Assembly: GCA_032871835.1 (NCBI GenBank)
Contig: CM065299.1
Span: 29,467,074 to 29,531,073, forward strand
Length of the DNA: 64,000 bases
DNA from: Dipteronia dyeriana
Taxonomy: Eukaryota; Streptophyta; Magnoliopsida; Sapindales; Sapindaceae
Direction: 5' to 3'
In this document: in pieces, positions 59,272 to 64,000 of the stretch
Layout: every line of letters begins with the position of its first letter
Position numbering within the stretch: the stretch's first letter is position 1
The notes under the pieces: model-generated
Seen by the model: only the letters and a program-made list of their open reading frames with translations
Database searches by the model: none
Told to the model about the DNA's origin: nothing
Program-made: the position numbers and the translations under genes

Positions 59272-60124
59272 TACTGTTTATCGTCTTCCCCAATCTAACC
59301 CTAGAAACCAGAAACCAAGTCTAAAACTAAAAATCCTAGAAACAAGGTCTAACAATGCAAAAATACGAAACGATCGTATAACCCAACAAAACACAATCAA
59401 ATCGGTATTCAAAATCAAATCGTTGAAGTTGCGTCCCATGTTTTTGACTGAAATCGAAATGGAAATGTAAATGGAAAAAAAAATCCTTTTCAACTAGTGT
59501 CGAAATTGGGTTGCTTGGATGCTTTGAACCGTCATGTAACTTCTCTCTCTACTCTTTCTGTTAAATGAAAAGTAAAAAACTAAAAATTAAACATAAGTTT
59601 TCAAAATAGCTGACGTGGAAGTATTTTTAAGAGCATTTTTGTCTGTTCACCATTATTGGTGCCTTTTAAACATAACTTATTAAAATGGTGACAGTGTTGA
59701 AAGGCCACCTCCAAAAAGTATCATTTAATTTTTAGACTCATGAAACTTCACCACTAGGATTTAAACTTGATGTTTGTAAATATATGTCCACCTCTGCTAA
59801 TAAAATTATCTCTCATTTTGAGTGGAAGTTACATTTTAGACGGTGTTTGTAATGTCTAATCTCGTCTGGTCTCGACAAATCCCTATCCCTCGATGGTGCA
59901 TGTCAGGGACTAATCTTCTTTACTATAACTAGTGACAATGTAATCTTCTGTTTTTGTTTTAAAATAATCACCTTAAAAGAGAGAAGATTATCTAAGTGGA
60001 AGCAAAAAGTAGTAGCTAGTTGAATTGCAGCCACGTGTTTAATACTTTATGTAATCAATGTGTGATTTTCTTTGGCAGTTGAACAACATCCTCAAATGGG
60101 TTTAAATTCAACCTATAACTTATT
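59272..60124. other. Spacer with possible MULE terminal sequence
   Basis: A minus-strand frame (59278-59493) is hydrophobic and unrecognised. Text near 59580-59700 (GACGTGGAAGTATTTTTAAG, ACCATTATTGGTGCC) has the style of a MULE end, but no partner was found. Confidence 0.35.
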
Positions 60125-60482
60125 TGATGATTTCTTATGATAAATTTGCTTTTGTTATAAATTAAAACAAATAATAGATAAAGCAATAAGTATTATTATT
60201 ATTAATATATAAAATCATAAAATAAACAAAGCAAAAAGAAAAGAGAAATCGAGATTTACGTTTCAGTGAAAAAGATTTGTATTGATTTCTAGTGTCTTTA
60301 ATATTACAATGAGTGGCCTTTTTATAGGCAAAAGATGGGGGGGTTTATTGCAATTTACATATACATGTTTTGTTGTCTGTATATAAACTTGTCATCTTGC
60401 TTTTAAATTGACATGTGTATTTACATGTGTCATGCAAATACCAATCCATTTGTATTTATTGTGGAAAGCCACAATTACAACA
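60125..60482 (-). repeat. 3' LTR of the second copia element
   Basis: It starts TGTTGTAATTGTGGC on the minus strand right after AAGGGGGAG. A TATA box (TATAAAAAGG) lies about 160 bp in. The outer border at TCATCA is a guess, since the partner LTR is off the window. Confidence 0.55.
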
Positions 60483-60730
60483 CTCCCCCTTGGACTTCCA
60501 CAATTTGTATTTTAATTTGATAGGAAAAACCCAGTGGGATAAAAACCTTAGCAAAATATATACAATGATCTTCTGGATCAAGTTATATTGGACATGTTCA
60601 GAACTGCCTCATTAAAACCTTTCCGGTAAAACCCAGTGGGATAAAATCCGGTAAAGAAAAAAGAGTACAGTATGTCCATTCAAATTTTGCTCCCCCTGAT
60701 TAAGCGCTCCCCATGAACAAAACTTCAATA

Positions 60731-62200
60731 TTAATCCTGTAATTTACAGAGCCGACGCATGCCAATTTTATATACCAGTTTCTCAAAAGTTGATGTAGGC
60801 AATGACTTGGTAAACAAATCTGCAAGATTATCTGTAGACCGAATTTGTTTAACATCGATCTGTCGGTTCTGTTGAAGTTCATGAGTATAGAAGAATTTGG
60901 GAGAAATATGTTTGGTTCTATTTCCTTTGATACATCCTCCTCTAATTTGAGCAATACAAGCCACATTATCTTCAAATATCGGTGTTGACATTTCTGTAGA
61001 TAATGAGAATCCACATGTCTTTTGAATAAGATGAATAACTGACCTTAGCCAAACACATTCTCGACTTGTTTCATGAAGTGCAAGGATCTCCGAATGATTA
61101 GAAGATATATCAACTATATTTTGTTTTGTGGAGCGCCAGGAGATTGTTGTGCCATTATATGTAAACACGTATCCCGTTTGTGAACGTGCTTTATGGGGAT
61201 CAGACAGATATCCGACATCAGCATAACCAATTAAACCTAAAAAATTGTTAGATTTCGAATAAAATAATCCTAAATCTTTTGTGCCACGAAGGTAACGAAA
61301 AATATGTTTAATCTTATTCCAATGCCTTCGAGTTGGTGCTGAACTAAATCTAGCAAGCAAATTTATTGAAAATGCAATGTATGGTCTAGTACATTGAGCC
61401 AAATACAACAAAGCACCAATTGCATTAAGATATGATACTTTAGGACCAAGTATCTTTTCACCATCTTCAAGTGGTCGGAATGGATCTTTCTTAGGATCAA
61501 GAGTTCTAAGAACCATATGAATACTCAATGGGTGAGCATCCATATGGAATCTTTTCAGGATCTTTTCAACATATGATGATTGATGGATAAGTATTCCATT
61601 TGATTTATGTTCAATCTCTAGACCGAGACAATATTTTTCCTTTCCCAGGTCATTCATCTTGAATTCCTTTTTTAAATATTCAGCAGTTTTTAGGAGCTCT
61701 CCAGGAGTTCCGATCAAATTCATATCATCAATATAAACTGCTATGATAGCAAATCAATATTCTAATTTCTTTATGAAGACACATGGGCATATATGATTAT
61801 TAATATATCCTTCTTTAATCATATATTCACTGAGGCGGTTATACCACATGCGCCCAGATTGCTTTAATCCATACAAGGACCTTTGTAATTTAATTGAGTA
61901 TAAATTATGAGGTCTCGAGTTGTATGCTTCCGGCATTCTAAACCTTTCAGAGATTTTCATATAAATATGAGTCGAGTGAGCCATATAGGTAGGCAACTAC
62001 GACGTCCATAAGACGCATTTCAAGTCTTTCTAAGACAACCAAACTTATTAGAAATCGAAACGTAATTGTATCCATTACTGGTGCGTATGTCTCATCAAAA
62101 TCAATACCCGGTCTCTGTGAGAAACCTTGTGCTACGAGTAGTGCCTTATATCTCACAACCTCATTTTTCTCATTTCCCATTTGTATCCAACAGTTTTGAC
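60731..62200 (-). pseudogene. Second copia element: reverse transcriptase and RNase H
   Basis: Upstream pieces show ALLVAQGFSQRPGIDFDETY, RLMDVVVAYLYGSLD and [16 protein letters not shown]. The catalytic YIDDMNLIG leads into a 330-codon open segment with YCLGLEIEH, YLNAIGALLYLAQCTRP, GYLSDPHKARSQTGYVF and the RNase H end NLADLFTKSLPTSTFEKL. Usual copia aspartates are present, but frame changes near 61740 and 61980 separate the pieces. Confidence 0.92.
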
Positions 62201-62653
62201 GTATTCAGGCGTCTGGGTTATTGATCCAAATACTTTACGCTTGGCTAATGAATTCAATTTTGTTTGAATTGCTTCTTTACATTTAGGCCAATCAGACCTT
62301 TACCTACAATCATCAACACTATAAGGCTCATAATCATCATTTATAATTTCAGTGGCCACTATATATGAAAATATATCATCGATGATTGTTTCCTCACGAT
62401 TCCACATTTCTCTTGTATAATTTATAGAAATTTCTTCATTTCTATGTTCTTGAATCTCTTTAGGGATTCCTTCCCCTGTAGGGGTTTCTGTCACTTTAGC
62501 GACTTGTGTTCTTTCAGGGACATCTAACTCTTGTGGAGTCGATTTTGAGAAAGTGGATTTATTTATAGTCTCAGGAACATGATCCTGGTAATTTCTTTTT
62601 CTTTTTCTTTTTCGAGGAACAATATCTTTCGAACCGAGTGGCCTACCACGCTT

Positions 62654-63841
62654 CTAGCGTACAGTAGATGATTCTTTTGCTATTATTTGTTTAGATCGTT
62701 CTTCTGGAACAATCACCCGTGTTGGTACATTAAAAGCTGGGATGTATGATTTTGTTACCCTAGTAGCATCGGTAAATGCATCTGGTAACTGATTTGATAT
62801 TGTTTGAAGATGGACTATTTTACGGACTTCATTCTCACATTGAGATGTGTATAGGTCAAGATGAATTAGACTAGAGACTTTCCAAGAAAGTTCACGTTTC
62901 TCTTCAGGAGAAGTTTTTCCTAGTGATGGGAAATTTCCCTCATCAAAATGACAATCTGCAAATCGTGCAGTAAAAATATCACCAGTTAAAGGTTTCAGAT
63001 ATCTAATAATTGATGGTGAATCTAGACCCACATATATTCCCAAACGCCGTTGGTGTCCCATTTTAGTTCTATGCTTAGGTGCAATTGGGACATATACTGC
63101 ACAACCAAAAGTACGCAGATGAGAAATATCTGGTTGATGGCCAAATACAAGTTATACTAGTGAATATTGATGATAAGCAGTGGGACGAAGATGAATTAAT
63201 GCAGCAACATGTAAAATAGCATGTTCCTAAACAGAAATTGGTAATTGCATTCGCAATAATAAAGTTCTTGCAATTACCTGAAGACGCTTGATAAGCGATT
63301 CTGCTAATCCATTCTGAGTATGAACATGTGAAACTGGATGTTCAACATCAATCCCAACTGATCTGCAATATTCATCAAATGTTTTGGAAGTAAATTCACC
63401 AGTATTATCAAGGCGTATTGACTTAATCGGATGATTGGGAAAATGTGTCAGAAGCCTGATAATTTGCGCAAGTAATCTTGCAAAAGCAACATTACGTGTT
63501 GATAATAAACAAATGTGTGACCATCTGATGGATGCATCAACTAGGACTATAAAATATCGGAACGGTCCACTTGGTGGATGAATAGGTCCACATATGTCCC
63601 CTTGAATCCTTTGTAAGAATTATGGGGATTCAAAACCAACCTTAGATTGTGATGGTCTTATTACTAATTTCCCTTGTGAACATGCTGTACATAAATTTTC
63701 ATGGGATAAAAGAATTTGCTGGTTCTTTAATGGATGCCCATAAGAATTTTCAATGATTCTACTCATCATTGTAGATCCTGGATGACCAAGACGATCATGC
63801 CAGAGCATAAATGTTTTTGGGTTTGAGAACTTCTGGTTCAT
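62654..63841 (-). pseudogene. Second copia element: GAG-pre-integrase and integrase
   Basis: At 63620-63841 the frame shows FMLWHDRLGHPGSTMMSRI and CTACSQGKLVIRPSQ, the GAG-pre-integrase zinc module. The integrase core follows in broken frames. At 62654-63061 is the copia integrase C-terminus with LGIYVGLDSPSIIRYLKPLT and DIFTARFADCHFDEG. Stops between pieces indicate decay. Confidence 0.88.
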
Positions 63842-64000
63842 AATTGCATAAACTTCTACACCTCTTATAAGGGTGTAATATAACCTAGATGATAAAGCAT
63901 GTAGCTTTTCCAGAATGAGTTTCTGGCCTAAATTATGGGAAGTAATGCACAGATATTTGATATTCTCATCATTTATGGTTTCTATATGAAATCCATTACA

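Larger units (their letters stand above)
60125..64000 (-). mobile_element. Second Ty1/copia retrotransposon, cut by the window edge
   Basis: Minus-strand order from the right edge is GAG-pre-integrase, integrase, reverse transcriptase, RNase H, polypurine tract (AAGGGGGAG) and 3' LTR. Gag, protease and the 5' LTR would lie beyond the window. Frames are interrupted but less decayed than in the first copia element. Confidence 0.88.

Overview
The window is nuclear DNA of a flowering plant, most likely a eudicot. It is AT-rich, its genes carry many short exons with GT/AG introns, and the spaces between them are filled with plant transposable elements. The species cannot be named from the sequence. 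Nothing bacterial, organellar or CRISPR-like is present.

Left third (about 1-28 kb) is the gene-bearing part. All four genes are on the + strand and all can be spliced by eye into uninterrupted reading frames: a RIO1-type atypical protein kinase (12 exons, 564 aa); a 259-aa protein I do not recognise, containing an internal duplication built around Trp and WLD motifs (5 exons); and two tandem purple acid phosphatases of the PAP1/PAP27 type (623 and 621 aa, 12 exons each with matching intron phases). The phosphatases are a local duplication pulled apart by about 6 kb of transposon debris. That debris holds a Ty3/gypsy pol remnant, a ~100-bp tandem repeat, a long hairpin and a candidate Helitron end. 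MITE-like palindromes flank the RIO1 gene on both sides.

Right two thirds (about 28-64 kb) holds no intact host gene that I can recognise and is a nest of transposable elements. It contains a 5'-truncated LINE with an 8-bp target duplication; a broken Mutator-like (MULE) transposase gene split by a Ty1/copia element, which itself received a TTA-flanked MITE and a 2.1-kb solo LTR; a 14.3-kb Ty3/gypsy element of Tat-like layout with both LTRs, an ACTAT target duplication, a second (archaeal-type) RNase H and a long antisense coding region, itself hit by a 2.5-kb solo LTR; a DUF1985 fragment (a domain typical of gene-carrying MULEs) beside a minisatellite arranged as an inverted repeat; and the 3' part of another copia element running off the right edge.

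The insertion borders were found by matching terminal repeats and target-site duplications by eye, so the order of events can be read: the MULE came before the copia, and the copia before its MITE and solo LTR; the gypsy element came before its solo LTR. The retroelement reading frames are full of stops and frameshifts and are treated as decayed. I see no clear new biological system. The most unusual items are the antisense, apparently intron-containing gene in the gypsy element, the inverted minisatellite, the palindromic 148-bp array and the duplicated domain of the unrecognised gene.
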